From Carpediemonas membranifera (lineage: Eukaryota > Fornicata), in assembly GCA_019828565.1 (NCBI GenBank), contig JAHDYR010000002.1:1-64000 (forward strand): a stretch of 64,000 nt of DNA, given 5' to 3'. A model generated the notes under the pieces. That model saw nothing but the letters and a program-made list of their open reading frames with translations, was not told the origin of the DNA and ran no database searches. Numbering within the stretch: position 1 is the stretch's first letter; each line of letters opens with the position of its first letter. Shown here one piece after another: positions 50,830 to 61,192 of this stretch. Made by a program: the position numbers and the translations under genes.

Positions 50830-52846
50830 TTACTCCACACTGCCCTCCCTGAGCAGCCGAGGGTGCTTCGTCAGGTAAGATTTGGCGGCCGGCGTATGTG
50901 CAAGCGCCTCGACTGGCTCTGTCGTAATCGCGTCGGACCCGACCCAGCGGACCTTGAGTAAACCGTCGCGGGTGTGACCCACGATCTTATCTACGAACCA
51001 CTCTTCTTGGTCGCTCGAAGCGAGGTAAGCGAGCTCGCTCTCTTTGAGATCCGTCTTAAGAGGTATTCGATGAGACAGGTGCACTGTCCGTCGTGTCGGT
51101 GTTGACTGCCCTTTGTCGGCGAGGAGCGGTGTTACGACGGCATTGTAGTCGTGCACTGTGACGACCTTGAATGGGCCTGCGTGACCGTGGAGCTTGGTCT
51201 CTTGAATATTCTTTCGAAGCACGAAGTCTCCTGGCTTCAGTTTAGTCTTCGTGGGAGCCTCTGCCCTCCCTTCACGGTGGCGCTTGGCCTTCTCGTGGAG
51301 TTGCGCGGACCGAACGAGCTTGCTGAGTAGAGTGTCGGTCGTGGTGAGGTACTCTGCGACTGAGTGGAGGGGGTTGTTGTCGGCGTAGTCCGAAGCGTCT
51401 TTCGGGCGGATCACCTGGCGTGAGGCCGCCGCTGTACCGTAAAAGCAGCTCCATAGGGGTGAAGCCTGTCGTTGAGTGTGTCGTGGTGTTGAGGATCCAG
51501 GCTACATAGGGGTAAGGTAAGTAAGTTAAGGGTCTAACGGGCATCTGATGGAAGCCCTGTCGTAAGTCCATGGTGAAGAAGTAGCTCGACCCGACGAGAT
51601 CTTGGACGAGGTGCTTGATGTCCGTCATGGGGAATGCGTCGGGGATCGTGTTCTTGTTTTGCACGGAGATGGCCGCAGGGCCTCTGGGGCGATTGGAATC
51701 GGCTTTCCGCGGAGACAGTAGCACCGAAAGCCCAAGGCAAACGCTGCTGACCAGTTTGCCACGGGAAATAGGCAGTACCCCGGGGCACTCAGCTCCAAGA
51801 CAACGGGAAACAAGCTCAGTCCGGGGTCAGAATCCAAGCACCATAAATTTCTTTCTTTCTTTTCGGATCGTGTTCTTGTTGATGTCTCTGTGTCGCAGCA
51901 GAGTCTCAGCGGCTTGCGCGTGGTTGCATCTGAGCGGCGGTCGACGATGACCACTGGGCTGGCGACGTGTCCGTGGGCGTCTCTGATGATGCCCTGTGCC
52001 TCCAGGTCGGCGAGTTGTTGGTTGACCTCATCTCTCCAAGCAGGGCGGATAGGCCGCGCGGCAGCCTGTGGTAGGTAGGCCCCGGGAACGAGGTCGATCG
52101 TGGCATGCGGCAGCTTGGCGCCGCCTGGTGCGAGCTTGGGAAGGAAGACGGTGTCTCTGTACTTCTCCAGCTCGGCCTTGAGCTCGTCCTTGAGGGGGAA
52201 CTTCGGGTCTATGTCGAACGGAACGTGATCGGGCTCATCCACCTCGTCGACGTAGTCATGGAGGCGCGAAGAGTCGTAGAGGTCGTCGCCGTCGTCCGAA
52301 TTGCCGTCTTCGTCGAAGAGCTCGTCGATGAACTCGTGGGGGAACGGCGCAAACTCCGATGTATCCTCGGTGGTCGTCGTTGGAAGTGAGATGTGGATGC
52401 CTTGATCCGTCATCAGGCCGATGTGGCGAAGGACGTCAGCTCCTAGGAGCATCTTGCTGGATTTTCCCGGGATGACGGGGATGATCCAAGAAAGCTGAAC
52501 GGGATGTGGGATGATGTCAGCGATCGTAATAGTGGCTTCGATTGCTGTCTTATCCTCAATCAGGCGTTGATCTGCCGCTTTGAGCTGTAAATCGTCCGTG
52601 GAGATCTTGATGTTGTCGTTTTGCTTCCAGATCGTGGAATGTCTTGGCGGAAATGCACGTTCTTGCAGCTGGATCTATCTTAGCTAATATCTCCGTGTTA
52701 GCGACCTTGATGGTGTGATAGATGGCTTTTCCCGAGGCGCGGTGATCTTCGACTCCGTCGATATCGGAGTCGGAGTCGGATGACTCGTAGAGCTCGTTGA
52801 CGTCGCTCTCGAGGCGGTTAGTGTGAGCGTTGCGCTTCCAGGCCTT
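50830..52846 (-). pseudogene. Ty3 element 6 remnant, unit 1: protease-RT start joined to integrase end and chromodomain
   Basis: The protease-like region (IDPAARTCISAKTFHDL, KMLLGADVLRHIGL), an acidic linker and the RT start (VNQQLADLEAQGIIRD, PLRLCCD) are followed by a ~206-bp insert at 51,659-51,864. The RT block TMDLRQGFHQMPV then runs directly into integrase C-terminal and chromodomain sequence (WILNTTTHSTTGFTPMEL; EEWFVDKIVGHTRDGLLKVRW). Most of RT, RNase H and the integrase core are deleted, with a GGTAAG-rich micro-repeat at the junction (51,510-51,531). One-base errors at 51,425 and 52,626 split the frame. Confidence 0.7.
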
Positions 52847-53215
52847 CATACTGTCAATTCCTTGACTTCAAGTCAAGTTTTTGTGACTTAAAGTCAAGGC
52901 CAAAACTTGACTTTAAGTCATTTTGCAAGAAAAAATGAACTCGACGATGAGCCGGAGCTGGATCTTCAAAGTGGTATGGTAGTACTTCGCTATACCTAAG
53001 CAATACGCATGCGCAGTATCAAACTTTTAATCCTGCTAGAAAAAAGTAACATAGGGACAAATTGGAATTGAGAGTTGAGACTCAAAAAACGGGCAGGGGG
53101 GAGGAAATGGTCCATAGGTACGCCTTATGGGTCGCTTCCTCCCCTTTGCCCTTTTTTTATTGACTTCTGATTTGCCAGATTTGACACATGTTCGAGGTGA
53201 GTCTTAGATTACTCA
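52847..53215 (+). mobile_element. CATACTGT element left-end fragment, unit 1
   Basis: Starts CATACTGTCAATTCC with TTGACTT-type palindromes and matches the element D left arm for about 310 bp before diverging. It is cut near 53,215 by Ty3 sequence. The element therefore invaded the Ty3 element 6 protease region before rearrangement. Confidence 0.75.
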
Positions 53216-54658
53216 ATATGGCCACCGATAGTGTCCATTGCTACCTTCATGAACGGCCTGAGTCCGGATGTATGTAAGTATGGCCTGGCGGCTTCAGCTG
53301 GTTTTGCTGTGAGTTGACATACCGGACATCTGTCGATCACCCTCGCCACCTGATCCACGGGCGCCCTCTTGCCATGTGTCCTCAAGAATTGTATCGTGGT
53401 ATGCAGTGGCAGGTGAGCTTGCCTCAGCTATCTCCGTCAGACGCCACTGGCAACCGATCTGCCGATGCCGCAAACACGCGACTGAGACCATCGGCTGCAC
53501 TATTATCCACTCCGGCCACATGTTTGATCGTGAAATCAAGATCAGATATTGATTCGTACCACCGTTGAACCTTGGAGTTGGAAGAACGCGACATAAACAC
53601 AAGATTGCGATGATCAGTCAGCAATGTGAATGTGTGCCATTGTTGGCTTGCGCAGGTAGATCTGTTTACATAAACTGCACTGGCTCTCAAATGGTGTCCA
53701 ACACAAGAACCTGCGCCACCTCTGCAACGCGGAAATGATTGCATACGCCTCCTGTGCTCCATCTCGTCTGCACATCGTTGAAAGACTTGGACATGTATGA
53801 CCGACACAGCAGATCTTTGACCTGCGCCAAAGCCTCGACCTGATCGCTGCCGTCGGGAGGCGGCTTGAGCTAAAGGGTGCACGATCCTCGAAAAACCTGG
53901 CACAAAATCTCTCATGAAGTTCAAGAATCCCATTAGGGCTTGAGCGGCCTTCTTCGTCTTCGGGACACGCAGCGTCTCAACATCCCGAATGCGGTCTGGC
54001 GCAATTCTAAATCCTGTACCCGACACCACCCAGCCTAAGAACTCGACTTCTGCGAGTCCAGTGTGACTTCTCCTTGTTGAGGCTGAGTTTCAACTCTTCG
54101 GCCCTCGCCAACACCTTGTTCAAGTTGGACAAATACTCTTGCTCTGTGCGGCCGAAAATTATAATGTCGTCAATATATATGATACACGCGGTACCAAGTA
54201 GATCGTGGAATCCCCGTTCAATTGCAGACTGGAAATGCGCCCCAGCGTTTTTCAATCCAAACGGCATGCCCGTATACTGGAACTTGCCTGGACTGGAACG
54301 CAGTGTATTGTCTCGACATTTCGGACAACTTGACTTGATGATAGCCCTTTGAAAGGTCAATCTTAGCTCCTGCCAACCGTGCGAGGCACGCTTGAACCTC
54401 TGGGATCGGGTAATCAAACGGCTCAGTAAGGTCGTTGATCCTTCTGAAATCGACAACCTTACGAGTTCTGTCTCGACCCTTCGGCACCGGAGAGAAACTA
54501 GCCTCAATAAACTTCTTCACCAGCCTCTCCTTGTCCTCAGTCATTGTAAGTAACGTTACTGTGGGTTCGTGCGAACAAAGCTTTACAAAGAATAGACGAC
54601 ACCCATGTGTCGAGCTGGACGACTCAAAACTATTAAATACTTTATTGATGAACCAACA
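53216..54658 (-). pseudogene. Gag-deleted Ty3 element 3 derivative with 5' LTR, unit 1
   Basis: A 99-bp LTR (54,560-54,658), the palindrome GTAACGTTAC and ATG give MTEDKERLVKKFIEASF. Gag, the protease and the first RT block are deleted, so the start codon is joined to RT. RT (YIDDIIIFG), RNase H and the start of the integrase zinc domain follow before truncation. The solo LTR lies at 53,633-53,689. Confidence 0.7.
53633..53689 (-). repeat. 57-bp solo LTR (unit 1 copy)
   Basis: TGTGCC...CTCTCA is flanked by AATG (53,629-53,632 and 53,690-53,693). It is absent from unit 2 at about 57,572, where GTGAATGGTGTCC is continuous. Confidence 0.7.
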
Positions 54659-54773
54659 CCTCCATTGATCCCAGGAGTGCCCCGCCCCCTCCCAGTCTCC
54701 GGTTCCTGGTCTCCGTTCCGCCTCTGTGCTGTTGTGTGGCGTTGGCTTAAAGCAAAAGGGTGTTTATCAATTG

Positions 54774-56789
54774 ATTACTCCACACTGCCCTCCCTGAGCA
54801 GCCGAGGGTGCTTCGTCAGGTAAGATTTGGCGGCCGGCGTATGTGCAAGCGCCTCGACTGGCTCTGTCGTAATCGCGTCGGACCCGACCCAGCGGACCTT
54901 GAGTAAACCGTCGCGGGTGTGACCCACGATCTTATCTACGAACCACTCTTCTTGGTCGCTCGAAGCGAGGTAAGCGAGCTCGCTCTCTTTGAGATCCGTC
55001 TTAAGAGGTATTCGATGAGACAGGTGCACTGTCCGTCGTGTCGGTGTTGACTGCCCTTTGTCGGCGAGGAGCGGTGTTACGACGGCATTGTAGTCGTGCA
55101 CTGTGACGACCTTGAATGGGCCTGCGTGACCGTGGAGCTTGGTCTCTTGAATATTCTTTCGAAGCACGAAGTCTCCTGGCTTCAGTTTAGTCTTCGTGGG
55201 AGCCTCTGCCCTCCCTTCACGGTGGCGCTTGGCCTTCTCGTGGAGTTGCGCGGACCGAACGAGCTTGCTGAGTAGAGTGTCGGTCGTGGTGAGGTACTCT
55301 GCGACTGAGTGGAGGGGGTTGTTGTCGGCGTAGTCCGAAGCGTCTTTCGGGCGGATCACCTGGCGTGAGGCCGCCGCTGTACCGTAAAGCAGCTCCATAG
55401 GGGTGAAGCCTGTCGTTGAGTGTGTCGTGGTGTTGAGGATCCAGGCTACATAGGGGTAAGGTAAGTAAGTTAAGGGTCTAACGGGCATCTGATGGAAGCC
55501 CTGTCGTAAGTCCATGGTGAAGAAGTAGCTCGACCCGACGAGATCTTGGACGAGGTGCTTGATGTCCGTCATGGGGAATGCGTCGGGGATCGTGTTCTTG
55601 TTTTGCACGGAGATGGCCGCAGGGCCTCTGGGGCGATTGGAATCGGCTTTCCGCGGAGACAGTAGCACCGAAAGCCCAAGGCAAACGCTGCTGACCAGTT
55701 TGCCACGGGAAATAGGCAGTACCCCGGGGCACTCAGCTCCAAGACAACGGGAAACAAGCTCAGTCCGGGGTCAGAATCCAAGCACCATAAATTTCTTTCT
55801 TTCTTTTCGGATCGTGTTCTTGTTGATGTCTCTGTGTCGCAGCAGAGTCTCAGCGGCTTGCGCGTGGTTGCATCTGAGCGGCGGTCGACGATGACCACTG
55901 GGCTGGCGACGTGTCCGTGGGCGTCTCTGATGATGCCCTGTGCCTCCAGGTCGGCGAGTTGTTGGTTGACCTCATCTCTCCAAGCAGGGCGGATAGGCCG
56001 CGCGGCAGCCTGTGGTAGGTAGGCCCCGGGAACGAGGTCGATCGTGGCATGCGGCAGCTTGGCGCCGCCTGGTGCGAGCTTGGGAAGGAAGACGGTGTCT
56101 CTGTACTTCTCCAGCTCGGCCTTGAGCTCGTCCTTGAGGGGGAACTTCGGGTCTATGTCGAACGGAACGTGATCGGGCTCATCCACCTCGTCGACGTAGT
56201 CATGGAGGCGCGAAGAGTCGTAGAGGTCGTCGCCGTCGTCCGAATTGCCGTCTTCGTCGAAGAGCTCGTCGATGAACTCGTGGGGGAACGGCGCAAACTC
56301 CGATGTATCCTCGGTGGTCGTCGTTGGAAGTGAGATGTGGATGCCTTGATCCGTCATCAGGCCGATGTGGCGAAGGACGTCAGCTCCTAGGAGCATCTTG
56401 CTGGATTTTCCCGGGATGACGGGGATGATCCAAGAAAGCTGAACGGGATGTGGGATGATGTCAGCGATCGTAATAGTGGCTTCGATTGCTGTCTTATCCT
56501 CAATCAGGCGTTGATCTGCCGCTTTGAGCTGTAAATCGTCCGTGGAGATCTTGATGTTGTCGTTTTGCTTCAGATCGTGGAATGTCTTGGCGGAAATGCA
56601 CGTTCTTGCAGCTGGATCTATCTTAGCTAATATCTCCGTGTTAGCGACCTTGATGGTGTGATAGATGGCTTTTCCCGAGGCGCGGTGATCTTCGACTCCG
56701 TCGATATCGGAGTCGGAGTCGGATGACTCGTAGAGCTCGTTGACGTCGCTCTCGAGGCGGTTAGTGTGAGCGTTGCGCTTCCAGGCCTT
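54774..56789 (-). pseudogene. Ty3 element 6 remnant, unit 2
   Basis: Same organisation as 50,830-52,846 but with longer open frames (407 and 297 codons) because the two one-base differences are absent. The internal deletion and the 206-bp insert are shared, so both precede the tandem duplication. Confidence 0.7.
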
Positions 56790-57158
56790 CATACTGTCAA
56801 TTCCTTGACTTCAAGTCAAGTTTTTGTGACTTAAAGTCAAGGCCAAAACTTGACTTTAAGTCATTTTGCAAGAAAAAATGAACTCGACGATGAGCCGGAG
56901 CTGGATCTTCAAAGTGGTATGGTAGTACTTCGCTATACCTAAGCAATACGCATGCGCAGTATCAAACTTTTAATCCTGCTAGAAAAAAGTAACATAGGGA
57001 CAAATTGGAATTGAGAGTTGAGACTCAAAAAACGGGCAGGGGGGAGGAAATGGTCCATAGGTACGCCTTATGGGTCGCTTCCTCCCCTTTGCCCTTTTTT
57101 TATTGACTTCTGATTTGCCAGATTTGACACATGTTCGAGGTGAGTCTTAGATTACTCA
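56790..57158 (+). mobile_element. CATACTGT element left-end fragment, unit 2
   Basis: Duplicate of 52,847-53,215 with the same palindrome set and the same truncation point. Confidence 0.75.
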
Positions 57159-58552
57159 ATATGGCCACCGATAGTGTCCATTGCTACCTTCATGAACGGC
57201 CTGAGTCCGGATGTATGTAAGTATGGCCTGGCGGCTTCAGCTGGTTTTGCTGTGAGTTGACATACCGGACATCTGTCGATCACCCTCGCCACCTGATCCA
57301 CGGGCGCCCTCTTGCCATGTGTCCTCAAGAATTGTATCGTGGTATGCAGTGGCAGGTGAGCTTGCCTCAGCTATCTCCGTCAGACGCCACTGGCAACCGA
57401 TCTGCCGATGCCGCAAACACGCGACTGAGACCATCGGCTGCACTATTATCCACTCCGGCCACATGTTTGATCGTGAAATCAAGATCAGATATTGATTCGT
57501 ACCACCGTTGAACCTTGGAGTTGGAAGAACGCGACATAAACACAAGATTGCGATGATCAGTCAGCAATGTGAATGGTGTCCAACACAAGAACCTGCGCCA
57601 CCTCTGCAACGCGGAAATGATTGCATACGCCTCCTGTGCTCCATCTCGTCTGCACATCGTTGAAAGACTTGGACATGTATGACCGACACAGCAGATCTTT
57701 GACCTGCGCCAAAGCCTCGACCTGATCGCTGCCGTCGGGAGGCGGCTTGAGCTAAAGGGTGCACGATCCTCGAAAAACCTGGCACAAAATCTCTCATGAA
57801 GTTCAAGAATCCCATTAGGGCTTGAGCGGCCTTCTTCGTCTTCGGGACACGCAGCGTCTCAACATCCCGAATGCGGTCTGGCGCAATTCTAAATCCTGTA
57901 CCCGACACCACCCAGCCTAAGAACTCGACTTCTGCGAGTCCAGTGTGACTTCTCCTTGTTGAGGCTGAGTTTCAACTCTTCGGCCCTCGCCAACACCTTG
58001 TTCAAGTTGGACAAATACTCTTGCTCTGTGCGGCCGAAAATTATAATGTCGTCAATATATATGATACACGCGGTACCAAGTAGATCGTGGAATCCCCGTT
58101 CAATTGCAAACTGGAAATGCGCCCCAGCGTTTTTCAATCCAAACGGCATGCCCGTATACTGGAACTTGCCTGGACTGGAACGCAGTGTATTGTCTCGACA
58201 TTTCGGACAACTTGACTTGATGATAACCCTTCGAAAGGTCAATCGTGGCGAAGATCTTAGCTCCTGCCAACCGTGCGAGGCACGCTTGAACCTCTGGGAT
58301 CGGGTAATCAAACGGCTCAGTAAGGTCGTTGATCCTTCTGAAATCGACAACCTTACGAGTTCTGTCTCGACCCTTCGGCACCGGAGAGAAACTAGCCTCA
58401 ATAAACTTCTTCACCAGCCTCTCCTTGTCCTCAGTCATTGTAAGTAACGTTACTGTGGGTTCGTGAGAACAAAGCTTTACAAAGAATAGACGACACCCAT
58501 GTGTCGAGCTGGACGACTCAAAACTATTAAATACTTTATTGATGAACCAACA
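57159..58552 (-). pseudogene. Gag-deleted Ty3 element 3 derivative with 5' LTR, unit 2
   Basis: As in unit 1, with the LTR at 58,454-58,552. RNase H is uninterrupted (FLCWTPFTLLTDHRNL) and RT keeps IFATIDLSKGYHQV, part of which is lost in unit 1. Confidence 0.7.
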
Positions 58553-58628
58553 CCTCCATTGATCCCAGGAGTGCCCCGCCCCCTCCCAGTCTCCGGTTCC
58601 TGGTCTCTGTTCCGCCTCTGTGCTGTTG

Positions 58629-59702
58629 AACATTCTATCATCACCGTTTTGCTCCGAGGATGATCGAGAGTGGGCCCCATAAATGGGAAATGGAATTGCG
58701 GGCAGTGGGAGGCAGGAGAGCTGAAGCATGGCGATTCGCTTGGCTTGGGCTGGAGGGAGTCTGGTACTCCTGTCGTACCGGGTAGTTCGTGCAAGTGGGG
58801 GCGGCAAGGGAGAGACCCCGTGTGACCATCGCAACTGTGTTTCCTTGGGCAATGGAGTCGTAAGACAGCTGCGCCGCTCGAGTACGAATGAGCTGGTGAT
58901 TGGCTGCGTATGGGCCGAGCTCGGCACCTGCATCGGCTGAGGGAGTGAATTCCACCGTAAGCGCTGCCTGGCCTTGTCCGCCAAGAGCATGGCCGAGGGG
59001 TGCACCCAAGTTCCAAATATTTTGCTTGAGATGCTGTGCTGTTGACTCTGAGCGCTAGTGAGGCCAGGTGGCTTATACATGATAGGGACTTGCTGTCCGC
59101 CCTGTTGCTGACGCGCTTACAGTTGCTGACGCGTAAGTGAGTTTTGGGACCATGTACGAAGCGGGAGTGGCGTATCCCGATGGCTTTGAGCCAAGTGATC
59201 TCCTTCTCGTAGGCCTTGGCGTTGTGCGTCTCGAAGGTGTCGACCACACACGTTTGATGGCCGGTTTCTTCTCGATAAGATGACCTCTGATAGACTCGGT
59301 GCGTCTGCGATGAAACATGTCTTGTGATTTGGCTGCAGCTCCTCCATCACTAGCCAGGCTGCTGTGAGGGCTCGTGTGAGAAGATCAAGATTTGGCGATG
59401 TCGTCCATGTATACTGAGACTGTGGTAAACTGGGGCGATGTCAGTCACGTGCCAGCTGCACCAGGTCATCATAGTCCGGAGCTAGCGAGTCTAAGTAGTC
59501 CCGGTCGAGAGAGCTCAGGGCCCTGAGCCATGGTACATCTGCGAGGTATTGGACAAAGAGGAACGGCGCCGTGGTGCAGCCTTGGCGGACGCCGAGATTC
59601 GTGCTTGCAAATGTGGTGAGATATGTGGTGTTGGAGTGCATTTCTCTGAGGAGTTCAATGAGCCGCGCGTGTCCTTGGAGGTAAGGTAAGGTAAGGTAAG
59701 GT
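58629..59702 (-). pseudogene. Non-LTR retrotransposon RT fragment, copy 2
   Basis: Reading leftward: LIELLREMHSNTTYLTTFAS, then NLGVRQGCTTAPFLF (RT QG block), VYMDDIAKS (catalytic YxDD) after a frameshift, and LQPNHKTCFI (KT block). Further ORF-like sequence continues to about 58,650 without a recognised domain. It begins exactly at a GGTAA array (59,680-59,702). Frames are broken several times. Confidence 0.6.
59680..59702. repeat. GGTAA pentamer array 1
   Basis: Four copies of GGTAA plus GGT, at the boundary of the RT fragment. A second array is at 60,071-60,094. Confidence 0.85.
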
Positions 59703-60070
59703 CATTCGGGAAACCAATTGCTTGGATCTCTGCCTGCATCGAAGCTTAGGTTTGTCACACTTTCGGTTACGCAGATGTGCCGCCCCTCCTCTCACGGCGA
59801 TTCTGCAGGCAGGGTTTGCTGTGAGCCGGCGACGTTGTTCTTACACAGCTGCCTCACCCGAAAGCCCCTTGGTAATGCGCCTGTCTGTGCCGCGTGAGCA
59901 TCGGCTCACGTTCTTTCTTTTTTCCCCACTGGGTTTTTTTGGCCCTCCGCGCGAGGACTAGCTTTCAAGGGGGTGGCTGATGTAAGTCGTCAATGTGGCG
60001 AACGCAACTGTTCTTGAGACCACCCATTTGGGGGCCTGATCAGCCCGCCTGTTCGTCCCGGGTTGCGGCC
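59703..60070. other. Segment between GGTAA arrays
   Basis: 368 bp with no recognised gene, bounded on both sides by GGTAA arrays. Confidence 0.5.
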
Positions 60071-60094
60071 GGTAAGGTAAGGTAAGGTAAGGTA
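60071..60094. repeat. GGTAA pentamer array 2
   Basis: Four copies of GGTAA plus GGTA, at the end of RT fragment copy 1. Confidence 0.85.
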
Positions 60095-60914
60095 GGCGTG
60101 GCCCGTCCCCAAGGGGATGGAGGCCTGGCACCGTATCTAAATCAATAAACTCAAACTCGTAAACGTGGGTGCGGAAAATGTAGTTGAGCTCTGCAGATCC
60201 TGAGCATTCTGAAGGCGCGTAGTCTCGCCGCGTGGGCTCATACGCTTGCTGAATGGCGGCCGCTAGAGCCTCGATGCGTGTCTTCCACTCATTGAACCTA
60301 CCTCTGAGACACTCGTTGTATGCGCCCAGGAGCGTGTGCTCTCGGACTGTGTCCTTCAAGGTGACGTCTCCACTCCCACAGTCAATGATCTCTCGACTGT
60401 CCCCTTACAGATGACCGTGATCTTGATAGGGTTGAGGTGGAGGTTGGCTTTAAGTGCAGCCGATTGCATGGCTGTGATGGCTTGTTCCGCTTCTTAGTGT
60501 GGACAAAGATAACAACATCGAGTATGCCCGCAGGGTGTCTGCGTGTCCAGCGAGACTAGGCAGGTCGTGAGGACATATCTCATAGCAAGAGAGAACAACG
60601 GGCCAAGAGAGACCTTTGCTGCGTTCCCTCAACTGACTGGATGGTTGAGGCCGCCTGTTGGGGAAATGCGGGCCGGGCAACTGTACATTGTCCTGAGAGG
60701 GCAGGACAGATGCGTTCGACTGCTTCGCGCACCAGTTAGCGTTTGTGAAATCAAATGTCACCAGGTAGGCGCCCCCTTCATAGCACTGGCGGGCCCACTC
60801 TATGATGCGCTCGCATCCAGCACTCTCGCCCAGACCATACTGGTTTTTCGGTCGGTTACTGTGGGCTTTATCCTTGTTGTTGCGGCGGACCCAAGCAAAC
60901 ACAGCTGAGATCAA
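60095..60914 (-). pseudogene. Non-LTR retrotransposon RT fragment, copy 1
   Basis: NQYGLGESAGCERIIEWARQ and LVTFDFTNAN correspond to early RT blocks. ILDVVIFVH resembles a damaged xxDD block, LNPIKITVI the KT block, and LLGAYNECLRGRFNEWKTRI the following LG and helical region typical of LINE-type RTs. The QG block is missing, and frames change near 60,500 and 60,365. Confidence 0.55.
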
Positions 60915-61192
60915 TTATTCCTTGGGGAGCGGTGAAATGAAATGTGCAGATCCCTGGAAGACATCCGGAAGCGTTTTGCGTTTCATTTCCATTTGTCGAG
61001 AACGTAAGCTGAAAGGAGACTACTTCCAGTCGTTCGCTGTTCGGACTCGTGATCATCGCGAGAAAACGGGCTCTCGACAAGGACCGCTCGCTGATTTATA
61101 TCTGACGCTGTGCAGTTGATATCGCGCTGGCATCAACAGAATATTTATAAATTTTTTTATAAATTTTTATTTATAATATTTATACTTCAAAC
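60915..61192. other. Spacer downstream of the ABCA-type gene
   Basis: No gene. A strongly AT-rich stretch at 61,139-61,190 (repeated TATAAATTTTT/TTATAAAT) lies just past the transporter stop codon and may contribute to transcript 3'-end formation, which is inference. Confidence 0.4.

Larger units (their letters stand above)
50729..58628. repeat. Tandem duplication, two units of about 3.9 kb plus a partial third
   Basis: Unit 1 runs 50,729-54,662 and unit 2 54,663-58,556. Bases 58,557-58,628 repeat the unit start (CATTGATCCCAGGAGTGCC...CTGTGCTGTTG). Units differ by the 57-bp solo LTR plus its 4-bp target duplication (only in unit 1), a one-base A-run difference (51,425 against 55,384), an extra C (52,626 against 56,571), and a short piece of RT (longer in unit 2). 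Confidence 0.85.

Noticed and set aside
51510-51531. Ribosomal frameshift or splice signal in the GGTAAG tract
   Set aside because: The tract is at a deletion junction in a non-functional Ty3 copy and matches similar arrays at other breakpoints, so a rearrangement scar is simpler.
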